Source: WLNJ01 sp037131165 (GTDB lineage: Bacteria; Actinomycetota; Thermoleophilia; Solirubrobacterales; Solirubrobacteraceae). From it: a stretch of 8,850 nucleotides of DNA. The notes below the pieces were generated by a model that was not told the DNA's origin, did not search any database, and saw nothing but the letters and a program-made list of their open reading frames with translations. The stretch spans positions 1 to 8,850 of the forward strand of contig JBAXRO010000072.1 of assembly GCA_037131165.1 (NCBI GenBank), written 5' to 3'. This document shows, piece after piece, positions 1-7,980 of this stretch. The position numbers and the translations under genes are program-made. Every line of letters begins with the position of its first letter. The first letter of the stretch is position 1.

Positions 1-2
1 CC

Positions 3-149
3 CACCTGAAGCGGCAGGTGATGGGTCGCGAGGTGGTCGTGGCCGTGACCGACGGCCGGCTCGACTTCGGCCCGTGGGAGCAGATCTTCTACGGCGAGTT
101 CGACGGCCGCCGGGCCAAGCGGGTGCTCGTCAAGGTGATCGGCGAGTAG
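3..149 (+). CDS. YjbQ/UPF0047 family protein, C-terminal part (5' end outside window)
   Basis: The reading frame entering from the left edge encodes 48 residues and stops at TAG 147-149. It contains MGREVVVAVTDGRL followed by DFGPWEQIFYGEFDGRR and ends KRVLVKVIGE. This is the typical C-terminal end of the YjbQ/UPF0047 family (about 130-140 residues, so roughly the last third is present). Members are often annotated as secondary thiamine-phosphate synthase because some complement thiamine synthesis mutants; the true physiological role is unsettled. The family is a small soluble cytoplasmic protein. The frame has no interruption and strong GC at third positions, so it is a normal gene cut by the window edge. 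Nothing about its upstream partners can be seen. Family assignment is by recognised motif, not by alignment. Confidence 0.88.
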   Translation, partial: HLKRQVMGREVVVAVTDGRLDFGPWEQIFYGEFDGRRAKRVLVKVIGE

Positions 150-163
150 GCAGCGGGGGTTTA

Positions 164-210
164 GGGCGTTTGCCCAAATGAGGCGAAGCTGCCAGAAGCT
201 CTCGTTTTTT
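164..210 (+). terminator. Weak terminator-like region after the YjbQ gene
   Basis: Just after the stop codon at 149, GGGC (164-167) can pair with GCCC (172-175) across a GTTT loop. Further on, AGCT (187-190) can pair with AGCT (197-200), and GAG upstream can pair with CTC (201-203) if the left side is bulged. This is followed by six T residues at 205-210. The T-run is notable in such GC-rich DNA, but both stems are short or imperfect. It is a plausible but weak intrinsic terminator. Confidence 0.25.
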
Positions 211-278
211 GCAGGGATGGGGTACGCTGCATCATCGGTGGCCGCTCGACCCCGGCCCATGACCGCCGAGGCCCCTCG

Positions 279-329
279 GCCCGCTCATCACAATTGCCCG
301 CTCATCACAATTGCCCGCTCATCACAATG
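279..329 (+). repeat. Three tandem copies of a 17-bp unit
   Basis: GCCCGCTCATCACAATT occurs at 279-295 and 296-312. A third copy at 313-329 differs only in its last base (G instead of T). The copies abut without spacers. The array sits directly upstream of the small membrane ORF starting near 341, and the last copy runs into the GGAGA sequence at 329-333 that could be its ribosome binding site. The unit is not a multiple of three and does not read as protein. It may be a slippage-generated array or a set of binding sites; nothing in the sequence decides between these. Confidence 0.8.
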
Positions 330-340
330 GAGAAATGCAG

Positions 341-580
341 ATGATGCGTAGGATGCTCGTGCTCGGCTCGCTCGTCTCGTTCGCCTACTACCTGAGGGTC
401 GTGGCGGCGATGTGGCTCGGCGACTCCGACGCAGAGGCTGCCGAAGGCGTCCGCCGCGCACCGGAGGTCGCAGTCGTCGCTGTCGTCGCCGCGCTCGCGA
501 TCACCGCTCTTGCAGTCGCTCCCGGCTGGCCGCTCGACAAGGCGGGCGAAGTCGGGAACTCACTGATCAGCAGCCGCTGA
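341..580 (+). CDS. Small two-helix membrane ORF resembling the C-terminus of NuoN (probable gene fragment)
   Basis: The 79-residue product has two hydrophobic segments, about residues 5-27 and 43-60. The first reads LVLGSLVSFAYYLRVVAAMW, very like the last conserved part of NADH-quinone oxidoreductase subunit N (usual pattern: SxVSxxYYLRVVxAMY). The C-terminal stretch PGWPLDKAGEVGNSL also fits the end of NuoN proteins. A complete NuoN is about 450-500 residues with some 13-14 helices, so only the last ~80 residues are here, and no nuo genes flank it. I chose ATG 341 because GGAGA at 329-333 lies 7 nt upstream; ATG 344, ATG 353 and an in-frame TTG at 311 are alternatives. Codon use still looks coding. 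It is either a recent remnant of a duplicated or rearranged nuoN, or a small membrane protein derived from one. The NuoN resemblance is pattern recognition, not alignment. Confidence 0.6.
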   Translation: MMRRMLVLGSLVSFAYYLRVVAAMWLGDSDAEAAEGVRRAPEVAVVAVVAALAITALAVAPGWPLDKAGEVGNSLISSR

Positions 581-608
581 CGCACCGTCGAGCGCCAACA
601 GGCGCTGC

Positions 609-614
609 TAAACT
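609..614 (+). promoter_or_regulatory. -10 hexamer candidate (TAAACT) for a leaderless transcript
   Basis: TAAACT fits the actinobacterial TAnnnT pattern and ends 6 nt before ATG 621. This would place the transcription start on or next to the start codon. No Shine-Dalgarno sequence precedes this ATG. No convincing -35 box is visible, so this rests on position and the -10 pattern alone. Confidence 0.35.
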
Positions 615-620
615 AACGAT

Positions 621-1673
621 ATGGACACTCTCTCCGCCACGGAGATTGCCGCGTCGCTTGGCACTTCGATTCCGAGGGTCCAAAGAGCGATTGGTCGGCT
701 CGGGCTCCATGGGGACGGTCGGAAACGGCCTCGCTACACGGCCAAGCAGGCAGAGAGGCTCCGCCGCGAATTGGGAGCCGCCCCGCGAATCGAGGGGTTC
801 ACCCCGACCGAGGTCAAGGTCCTCGCAGCGCTCGCAAAAGCCCCGCGTGGACTGGCCTCCATCCGCGTGCTGGCAGCGCGAGCGGGCCTGTCGCCCACGG
901 CCGCCTCGAACGCCTTCACCGCCCTCGAGTCGAGAGGCTTGGTGATGCGCGACCAGGCCATGGTCGCCGCGGGCCGGGCCAAGTCAGTCGAGGTACTGAG
1001 AGCGAATCCATGCTCGGCCCAGTGGCCGGAGCTGGACTGCTCCCTCGCCAGGACCGTCCCCCCAGAGGTTCGCACGACTCCAGCCAAGCGCGTGCCGGCT
1101 CACCTCCGCCACCTGTTCTGGAACACGGCCTCTTCTCAGATGGGCACTGCCGACTCGGGGCCCTACATTGCCCGGCGCCTGATCACCGAGGGTGACATCG
1201 AGGGGCTTGGCTGGGGAGCCGCGAACCTCACTCGCAAGGACTGGCTTCGTGCGGCCGGAACCCGCGGGCTCAGCAAACCCCAGCAGGCGATGGCGCGCAA
1301 CTTCGCCCATAAGGGCGAAGGCGTGAGCAAGCCGCCATCGGAGGTCGCCGGGCTCCATGTCGCCGGGATACCCGACATCTTCGCGATGAAGCTCAAGGTC
1401 ATTGCCGACCGGGGAGAGCTGCGCGATTACTTCGATCTGATGGTGATCGAGCAGCAGACAGGACTGGGAGTCGAGGAAGGCCTTGGCTTCTTCCTCACCC
1501 GTTTCAGGCGCCAGCCGGAGAATCAGGTCTTGATGCCGGTGCTCGCCGCACTGGGCTACTTCGACGACGTCGACGAGGACGACTCCCTGCCCCGTGGCAA
1601 ACCTGAAATATCCGCCTACTGGCGCAGGCGCCAGCCGGAGATCGCTCGGCACATGCAGCGGTTCGGCGTGTGA
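621..1673 (+). CDS. HTH regulator fused to the C-terminal half of an AbiEii-like nucleotidyltransferase (catalytic core not seen)
   Basis: The product is 350 residues. Residues 4-50 (LSATEIAASLGTS..., then RYTAKQAERLRRELG) look like a short helix-turn-helix. Residues 60-128 form a winged MarR-like helix-turn-helix (LASIRVLAARAGLSPTAASN, then ALESRGLV). Residues 158-228 (LRHLFWNTAS..., IARRLITEGDIEGL) resemble the DUF6922-type segment often encoded beside AbiEii-like genes. Residues 242-350 match the C-terminal half of AbiEii-family nucleotidyltransferases, including IPDIFAMKLKVIADRGELRD, YFDLMVIE, ALGYFDDV and YWRRRQPEIARH. The N-terminal catalytic motif of that family (GG or GS, then DxD) is not found. 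Normally these are two proteins, an antitoxin-like regulator and a nucleotidyltransferase, so an in-frame deletion fusing them is the simplest reading. The join is near residue 230, at a hairpin at 1301-1320. DNA binding may persist; nucleotide transfer should not. Domain calls are from memory. Confidence 0.8.
   Translation: MDTLSATEIAASLGTSIPRVQRAIGRLGLHGDGRKRPRYTAKQAERLRRELGAAPRIEGFTPTEVKVLAALAKAPRGLASIRVLAARAGLSPTAASNAFTALESRGLVMRDQAMVAAGRAKSVEVLRANPCSAQWPELDCSLARTVPPEVRTTPAKRVPAHLRHLFWNTASSQMGTADSGPYIARRLITEGDIEGLGWGAANLTRKDWLRAAGTRGLSKPQQAMARNFAHKGEGVSKPPSEVAGLHVAGIPDIFAMKLKVIADRGELRDYFDLMVIEQQTGLGVEEGLGFFLTRFRRQPENQVLMPVLAALGYFDDVDEDDSLPRGKPEISAYWRRRQPEIARHMQRFGV
1301..1320. repeat. Perfect 8-bp inverted repeat with 4-nt loop inside the fusion gene
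   Basis: CTTCGCCC (1301-1308), loop ATAA, then GGGCGAAG (1313-1320). It lies inside the coding frame at codons 227-234, where the regulator-like part stops and the nucleotidyltransferase-like part begins. The arms are perfect. It may be a relic of a terminator or intergenic palindrome between two former genes, or a site that promoted the deletion. Confidence 0.7.
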
Positions 1674-1706
1674 AGCAGCCACGCCCCCGTTCCGCCCCGC
1701 CCCTGT

Positions 1707-1712
1707 CAAACT
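1707..1712 (+). promoter_or_regulatory. -10-like hexamer (CAAACT) upstream of acnA
   Basis: CAAACT ends 8 nt before ATG 1721 and resembles the TAAACT box before the gene at 621 (shared AAACTA core). Only 47 bp separate acnA from the previous stop codon, so acnA could also be reached by read-through. No -35 box and no good Shine-Dalgarno sequence are seen; AGG at 1713-1715 is the only trace of one. Confidence 0.25.
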
Positions 1713-1720
1713 AGGCGGCG

Positions 1721-4387
<2,667 letters not shown>

Positions 4388-4465
4388 GCTGCAGCGCGGC
4401 TACAGAGACCAAGCGCTGATCCGGGGCGCCTCCTGAGGCAATGTGAAGATCCGGTTTCGGCGTCC

Positions 4466-4492
4466 TTGACAAGCTGAGAACAGTGCTGTATT
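4466..4492 (+). promoter_or_regulatory. Promoter candidate for the secreted repeat protein (TTGACA / TGTATT)
   Basis: A perfect TTGACA (4466-4471) is followed after 15 bp by TGTATT (4487-4492); with a 17-bp spacer the overlapping hexamer TATTCA (4489-4494) is an alternative. The TGTATT box ends 10 nt before ATG 4503, so the 5' leader would be only a few bases long. No Shine-Dalgarno sequence is present. This is the only full-consensus -35 seen in the window's intergenic regions. Confidence 0.5.
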
Positions 4493-4502
4493 CAAGGCTC
4501 TC

Positions 4503-4676
4503 ATGCTCTCTTCATCCGCTTCCCCAAAAGCCACCGCAGCCCAGCGCCCCGCTCTCGACCATGGTCCTTCCAGCAGAGACCGCCTGACCTTCCGCCGCCT
4601 CGCGCGCTCTCTGACGATCGCTGCCGCTGCCGCGGCCGCTCTCGCGGTGATGGTCGCGCCGCAAGCCTCGGCGGCG
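4503..4676 (+). other. Signal-peptide coding segment of the repeat protein
   Basis: This encodes residues 1-58: a polar, basic region ending in FRRLARS, an alanine-rich hydrophobic core (about 37-52), and a small-residue site PQASAA. The paired arginines are not in a twin-arginine consensus (SRRxFLK), so Sec export is more likely. The N-region is unusually long (about 36 residues), but no in-frame ATG closer to the core is available, so ATG 4503 is kept. Confidence 0.75.
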
Positions 4677-7583
4677 CAACGCACCAAGGTGCTGCCGGGC
4701 TTCAACGGCAGTGTCAACGCGATCTCCGAGCCGGATTCGAACGGCATCAGTTACGTCGGCGGTCTCTTCACCGCCTACAACGCGTTCGACACTGGTTACG
4801 CGGCGGTAGTCGACTCGACCTCGAACGTGATTCAGACGCAGTTCCCGAAGGTGTCTGGCGGCAATGTCAACGCGGCTGCCGCTGACGGGAGCGGTGGCTG
4901 GTACATCGGCGGCGACTTCACGACAGTGGATGGCGTGACGCGCAACCGTGCCGCGCACATCAACTCCGACGGATCACTCGACTCGAGCTGGAACCCGAAC
5001 CTGAACAACAGCGTCACAGCGATCGCGGTGTCCGGGTCGACCGTGTACCTCGGCGGAGCCTTCACCACCGTTGGTGGTACGACCCGTAACTACGCCGCCG
5101 CGGTCGGAACCGACGGCACCCTCCAAAACTGGAACCCGAACCTGAACAACAGCGTCACCGCGATGGCGGTGTCCGGCTCGAACGTCTACCTCGGCGGATC
5201 CTTCACCACGGTCGGTGGAACGACCAGGAACCGCGCTGCCGCCGTATCGATCAGCGCCACCGGCAACGGCAGCGGCGGCTCATGCCTCACAGCCTACGCG
5301 AGCGGTTGCCTCGGGGCCTGGGACCCGAACATGAGCGCCATCGTCCGCGCGTTGGCGGTGTCCGGCTCGAACGTCTACCTCGGCGGCGACTTCACCACCG
5401 TCGGTGGTACGACCCGTAACTACGCCGCCGCGGTCGGAACCGACGGCACACTCCAAAACTGGAACCCCAACCTGAACGGCAGCCTGTACGCGCTTGCGGT
5501 GTCCGGCTCGACCGTCTACCTCGGCGGCGGTTTCACCACCGTTGGTGGAACGGCCCGTAGGTACGCTGCCGCCGTGGCGATCAGCGCCACCGGCAACGGC
5601 AGCGGCGGCTCGTGCCTCACGGCCTACGCGAGCGGTTGCCTCGGGGCCTGGGACCCGAACATGAGCTCGACCGTGAACGCGCTGGCAATTTCCGGCTCGA
5701 CCGTGTACCTCGGCGGAGCCTTCGGCACCGTGGGTGGAACGACCCGGAACCGCGCTGCCGCTGTCGCAACCGACGGCACGCTCCAAGACTGGCACCCCAA
5801 CCTGAACGGCACCACCAACGCGCTGGCTGCGGCCGGCTCGAACGTCTACCTCGGCGGCCGGTTCACCACCGCTGGCGGTCAGATCAGGAACGGTGCTGCC
5901 GCGTTCAATGCCGACGGCACACTCAGCACCACTTGGAACCCGAACGTAAGCGGCACCGTCAGTGCGTTGGCGGTATCCGGCTCGACCGTCTACCTCGGCG
6001 GCTCCTTCACCACAGTCGGTGGAACGACCCGAAACCGCGCTGCCGCAGTCGGAACCGACGGCACACTCCAAAGCTGGGATCCCAACATAACCAATGGCAC
6101 CACCGGTGTCACCGCTTTGGCGGTGTCCGGCTCCACCGTGTACCTGGGCGGCGATTTCACCTTCATGGGCACCGGCGGTTCCACGACCCGAAACCGCGCC
6201 GCCGCAGTGTCGATCAGCGACACCGGCAACGGCAGCGCCGGCTCATGCCTCACTGCCTATACGAGCAGTTGCGTGACAGCCTGGAACCCCAACGTGACAG
6301 CCAGCAGCACCGGTGTCACCGCTTTGGCGGTGTCCGGCTCCACCGTGTACCTCGGCGGCCTCTTCAGCGCCGTTGGCGGATCGACTCGAACCAACGCTGC
6401 CGCTGTCGGAACCGGCGGCACGGTCACAAGTTGGAGCCCGACCGCCAACGGGCAAGTGCGTGCGTTGGCGGTGTCCGGGTCGACCGTGTACCTCGGCGGA
6501 GCCTTCGGCACAGTCGGTGGAACGACCCGGAACCGCGCAGCCGCCCTCGGAACCGACGGCACACTTCAGGACTGGAACCCGAACATGGGCGGGGTCGTCG
6601 GGTCGTTGGCGGTGTCCGGGTCGACCGTCTACCTCGGCGGCTCCTTCACCACAGTCGGTGGAACGACCCGAAACCGCGCTGCCGCCGTGTCGACCAGCGA
6701 CACCGGCAACGGCAGCGGCGGCTCGTGCCTCACGGCCTACGCGAGCGCTTGCCTCGCAGCCTGGGACCCGAACATGGGCAGTAACGTCAACGCGTTGGCG
6801 ACGAGCGGTTCGACCGTGTACCTCGGCGGCATCTTCACCACCGTTGGTGGAACGACCCGAACCCGTGTTGCTGCAGTCGGTACCGACGGCACCCTCGGCA
6901 GTTGGGGCACAGGCATGCCTTCTCCGACGTTGGACACGAGTGCCGCGACGATCTCTCGCGGGACCACCGTGAAGGGTGACGCGGCGACTCCTGCGGGCGG
7001 CCCGCCGGGCAGCTACAAGTGGCAGCGATGCACTTCCAGCAGCGCAGTCGACTGCAGTGACATCAGCGGTGCTGGTTCCACCGGAGCGTGGTGGGGGTCA
7101 CGAAACGCCGACATCGGCAACCGCGTGAGGCTGAAGGCCGTTTGGGACACGCTCGACTCGACGATCACGGGATTCTCGACGATCACGGGGGTGTTCATCC
7201 CGACCGCCACCACCGCGCCGACAATCGACCAAGGCCTTGTCTCTGGCGCACCAAAAGTCGGCACGTCGATTCACTCGAGCTTCGGCGTTTGGAGCGGTTA
7301 CCGAGCCGGGCTGACAACCGTCACCTTCCAGTGGCAGCGCTGCACGACGAACGACTCGTCCTCCTGCGCGACCAACGTAGGCACCAACAGCCAGTGGTAC
7401 AAGCCCGTAAGCGCCGATCAGGGCAAGTACCTGCGAGTCACAGCGACACTCACCACCAACGGGCAGACCGCGACCGCGTCATCCAGCCTCAGCGGCCCCG
7501 TCGCAGCGGCAAGACTGGGCCGCAAGGCAAAGCCAGCAGCCAAGAAGGCGCGCGCCACAGCGCGCGCCCGCAAGGCCCTCTGA
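4503..7583 (+). CDS. Secreted 14-repeat (delta-60/DUF5122-like) beta-propeller-type protein with two Ig-like domains
   Basis: The 1026-residue product starts with a long positively charged N-region and a hydrophobic run at about 37-52. It ends in a Sec-type site near VAPQASAAQ (cleavage after about residue 57 or 58). Residues 68-806 form 14 repeats of about 47 residues with the core ALAVSGSTVYLGG-FTTVGG and TTRNRAAAVGTDGT, ending WNPN. This looks like the delta-60 (DUF5122) family, expected to fold as propeller blades; 14 would suit two seven-bladed propellers. The first two repeats (68-168) are divergent. Repeats at 216-278, 326-388, 534-602 and 697-759 carry an extra ~16 residues with two Cys eight apart. 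Residues 807-899 and 900-1002 are Ig-like domains with YKWQRC and FQWQRC plus a second Cys eight residues on. The tail (1003-1026) is rich in Lys, Arg and Ala; no LPxTG or transmembrane anchor is seen. Role unknown; surface binding or adhesion is plausible. Confidence 0.9.
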   Translation: MLSSSASPKATAAQRPALDHGPSSRDRLTFRRLARSLTIAAAAAAALAVMVAPQASAAQRTKVLPGFNGSVNAISEPDSNGISYVGGLFTAYNAFDTGYAAVVDSTSNVIQTQFPKVSGGNVNAAAADGSGGWYIGGDFTTVDGVTRNRAAHINSDGSLDSSWNPNLNNSVTAIAVSGSTVYLGGAFTTVGGTTRNYAAAVGTDGTLQNWNPNLNNSVTAMAVSGSNVYLGGSFTTVGGTTRNRAAAVSISATGNGSGGSCLTAYASGCLGAWDPNMSAIVRALAVSGSNVYLGGDFTTVGGTTRNYAAAVGTDGTLQNWNPNLNGSLYALAVSGSTVYLGGGFTTVGGTARRYAAAVAISATGNGSGGSCLTAYASGCLGAWDPNMSSTVNALAISGSTVYLGGAFGTVGGTTRNRAAAVATDGTLQDWHPNLNGTTNALAAAGSNVYLGGRFTTAGGQIRNGAAAFNADGTLSTTWNPNVSGTVSALAVSGSTVYLGGSFTTVGGTTRNRAAAVGTDGTLQSWDPNITNGTTGVTALAVSGSTVYLGGDFTFMGTGGSTTRNRAAAVSISDTGNGSAGSCLTAYTSSCVTAWNPNVTASSTGVTALAVSGSTVYLGGLFSAVGGSTRTNAAAVGTGGTVTSWSPTANGQVRALAVSGSTVYLGGAFGTVGGTTRNRAAALGTDGTLQDWNPNMGGVVGSLAVSGSTVYLGGSFTTVGGTTRNRAAAVSTSDTGNGSGGSCLTAYASACLAAWDPNMGSNVNALATSGSTVYLGGIFTTVGGTTRTRVAAVGTDGTLGSWGTGMPSPTLDTSAATISRGTTVKGDAATPAGGPPGSYKWQRCTSSSAVDCSDISGAGSTGAWWGSRNADIGNRVRLKAVWDTLDSTITGFSTITGVFIPTATTAPTIDQGLVSGAPKVGTSIHSSFGVWSGYRAGLTTVTFQWQRCTTNDSSSCATNVGTNSQWYKPVSADQGKYLRVTATLTTNGQTATASSSLSGPVAAARLGRKAKPAAKKARATARARKAL
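4704..6920 (+). repeat. Array of 14 coding repeats (mostly 141-bp units, four with ~48-bp insertions)
   Basis: Repeat starts, by first base, are 4704, 4860, 5007, 5148, 5337, 5478, 5667, 5808, 5952, 6102, 6309, 6450, 6591 and 6780. The basic unit is 47 codons. The units beginning 5148, 5478, 6102 and 6591 are lengthened by the ATGNGSGGSCLTAYASGC-type insert. From 5007 onward the units are strongly alike at DNA level, whereas the first two have diverged. This suggests an older founder region and a later expansion or homogenisation. Confidence 0.88.
5007..5666 (+). repeat. Exact-period 330-bp tandem duplication (5007-5336 and 5337-5666)
   Basis: A short repeat plus a long repeat (110 codons) occurs twice in a row with a period of exactly 330 bp. 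For example, 5073-5119 is identical to 5403-5449. The insert region 5251-5336 matches 5581-5666 with only two base differences, at 5282/5612 and 5291/5621, both apparently synonymous. Divergence is concentrated in the first third of the unit. Confidence 0.85.
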
Positions 7584-7630
7584 CACCAAACCGCCAGAGT
7601 GCTGAAACCCGCCTGACTGAGGCCGGCCTC

Positions 7631-7648
7631 GATATCGCATCCGATATC
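7631..7648. promoter_or_regulatory. Palindromic operator candidate upstream of the XRE-nucleotidyltransferase pair
   Basis: GATATCGCATCCGATATC is an inverted repeat with perfect 7-bp arms (GATATCG / CGATATC) and a 4-bp centre. It ends 8 nt before ATG 7657. Each half also contains the self-palindrome GATATC. It overlaps the -10 candidate, so binding by the downstream XRE protein would block transcription. This is the expected layout for autoregulation of a toxin-antitoxin operon, inferred here from position and symmetry. Confidence 0.55.
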
Positions 7649-7650
7649 CT
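7645..7650 (+). promoter_or_regulatory. -10 hexamer candidate (TATCCT), leaderless
   Basis: TATCCT ends 6 nt before ATG 7657, the spacing expected if transcription starts at the A of the start codon. There is no Shine-Dalgarno sequence. It shares bases 7645-7648 with the palindrome at 7631-7648. No clear -35 is visible. Confidence 0.4.
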
Positions 7651-7656
7651 GCGTCC

Positions 7657-7980
7657 ATGGACGCCGGCGCCGAGATCCGTTCAGCCCGTCGCGCGGCGGG
7701 CCTTTCGCAGCGCGAGCTGGCCGATCTCGCCGGCACCTCGCAGCCTGCGGTAGCGATGTACGAGTCGGGAGAGCGTGAGCCCGGCGCCTCGACCCTGGCG
7801 CGACTGCTCGCAGCGACCGGATCAAGACTGCGGGTGGAAGGCGGCCACGCGCAGGTTAGAACACCCGGCCGGGCTGAGCTCGAGCGAGTCAACAGGCAGC
7901 TGATGGACGTACTCGACCTCGCTGCGAAGCTGCCTACCAGGCACAGCCCGACGCTCGAGTTCCCGAGGCTCGCCAAGTGA
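7657..7980 (+). CDS. XRE-family helix-turn-helix regulator, probable antitoxin
   Basis: The product is 107 residues. Residues 5-60 form a classical XRE/HTH_3 domain: EIRSARRAAGLSQRELADLA, then GTSQPAVAMYESGEREPG with the recognition helix at about 28-36, then STLARLLAATGSRLRV. The remaining ~45 residues (ELERVNRQLMDVLDLAAKL, ending LEFPRLAK) are charged, as expected for a partner-binding or neutralising tail. The gene overlaps the next by 4 bp (GTGA at 7977-7980), so the two are translationally coupled. A cytoplasmic DNA-binding antitoxin that represses its own operon through the palindrome at 7631-7648 is the natural reading. No experiment is implied; a plain regulator with an accessory nucleotidyltransferase is the alternative. 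ATG 7657 is supported by the complete HTH and the -10 box just upstream. Confidence 0.88.
   Translation: MDAGAEIRSARRAAGLSQRELADLAGTSQPAVAMYESGEREPGASTLARLLAATGSRLRVEGGHAQVRTPGRAELERVNRQLMDVLDLAAKLPTRHSPTLEFPRLAK

Noticed and set aside
279..329. Possible CRISPR array
   Set aside because: The three 17-bp units abut with no spacers, and no cas genes are visible.
311..340. TTG 311 as start of the NuoN-like ORF
   Set aside because: It lies inside the 17-bp repeats and would add residues with no NuoN character. ATG 341 has GGAGA at suitable spacing.
4428..4439. GCCTC-CT-GAGGC as terminator of acnA
   Set aside because: The 2-nt loop is too tight, the stem short, and no T-run follows.
4503..4676. 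Twin-arginine export signal in the repeat protein
   Set aside because: FRRLARS lacks the SRRxFLK pattern. The strongly hydrophobic alanine-rich core fits Sec export better.
5612..6784. 390-codon open frame on the + strand inside the repeat gene, and the 263-codon minus-strand frame at 5280-6071
   Set aside because: Both are off-frame readings of the repetitive GC-rich propeller gene. They are Arg/His/Pro-rich or low-complexity and match no family. The repeats keep frames open by repetition.
7619..7630. GAGGCCGGCCTC, a perfect 12-bp palindrome as terminator of the repeat protein gene
   Set aside because: It has no loop and no T-run, and such palindromes are frequent in GC-rich DNA. It might extend the operator region, but nothing supports that.
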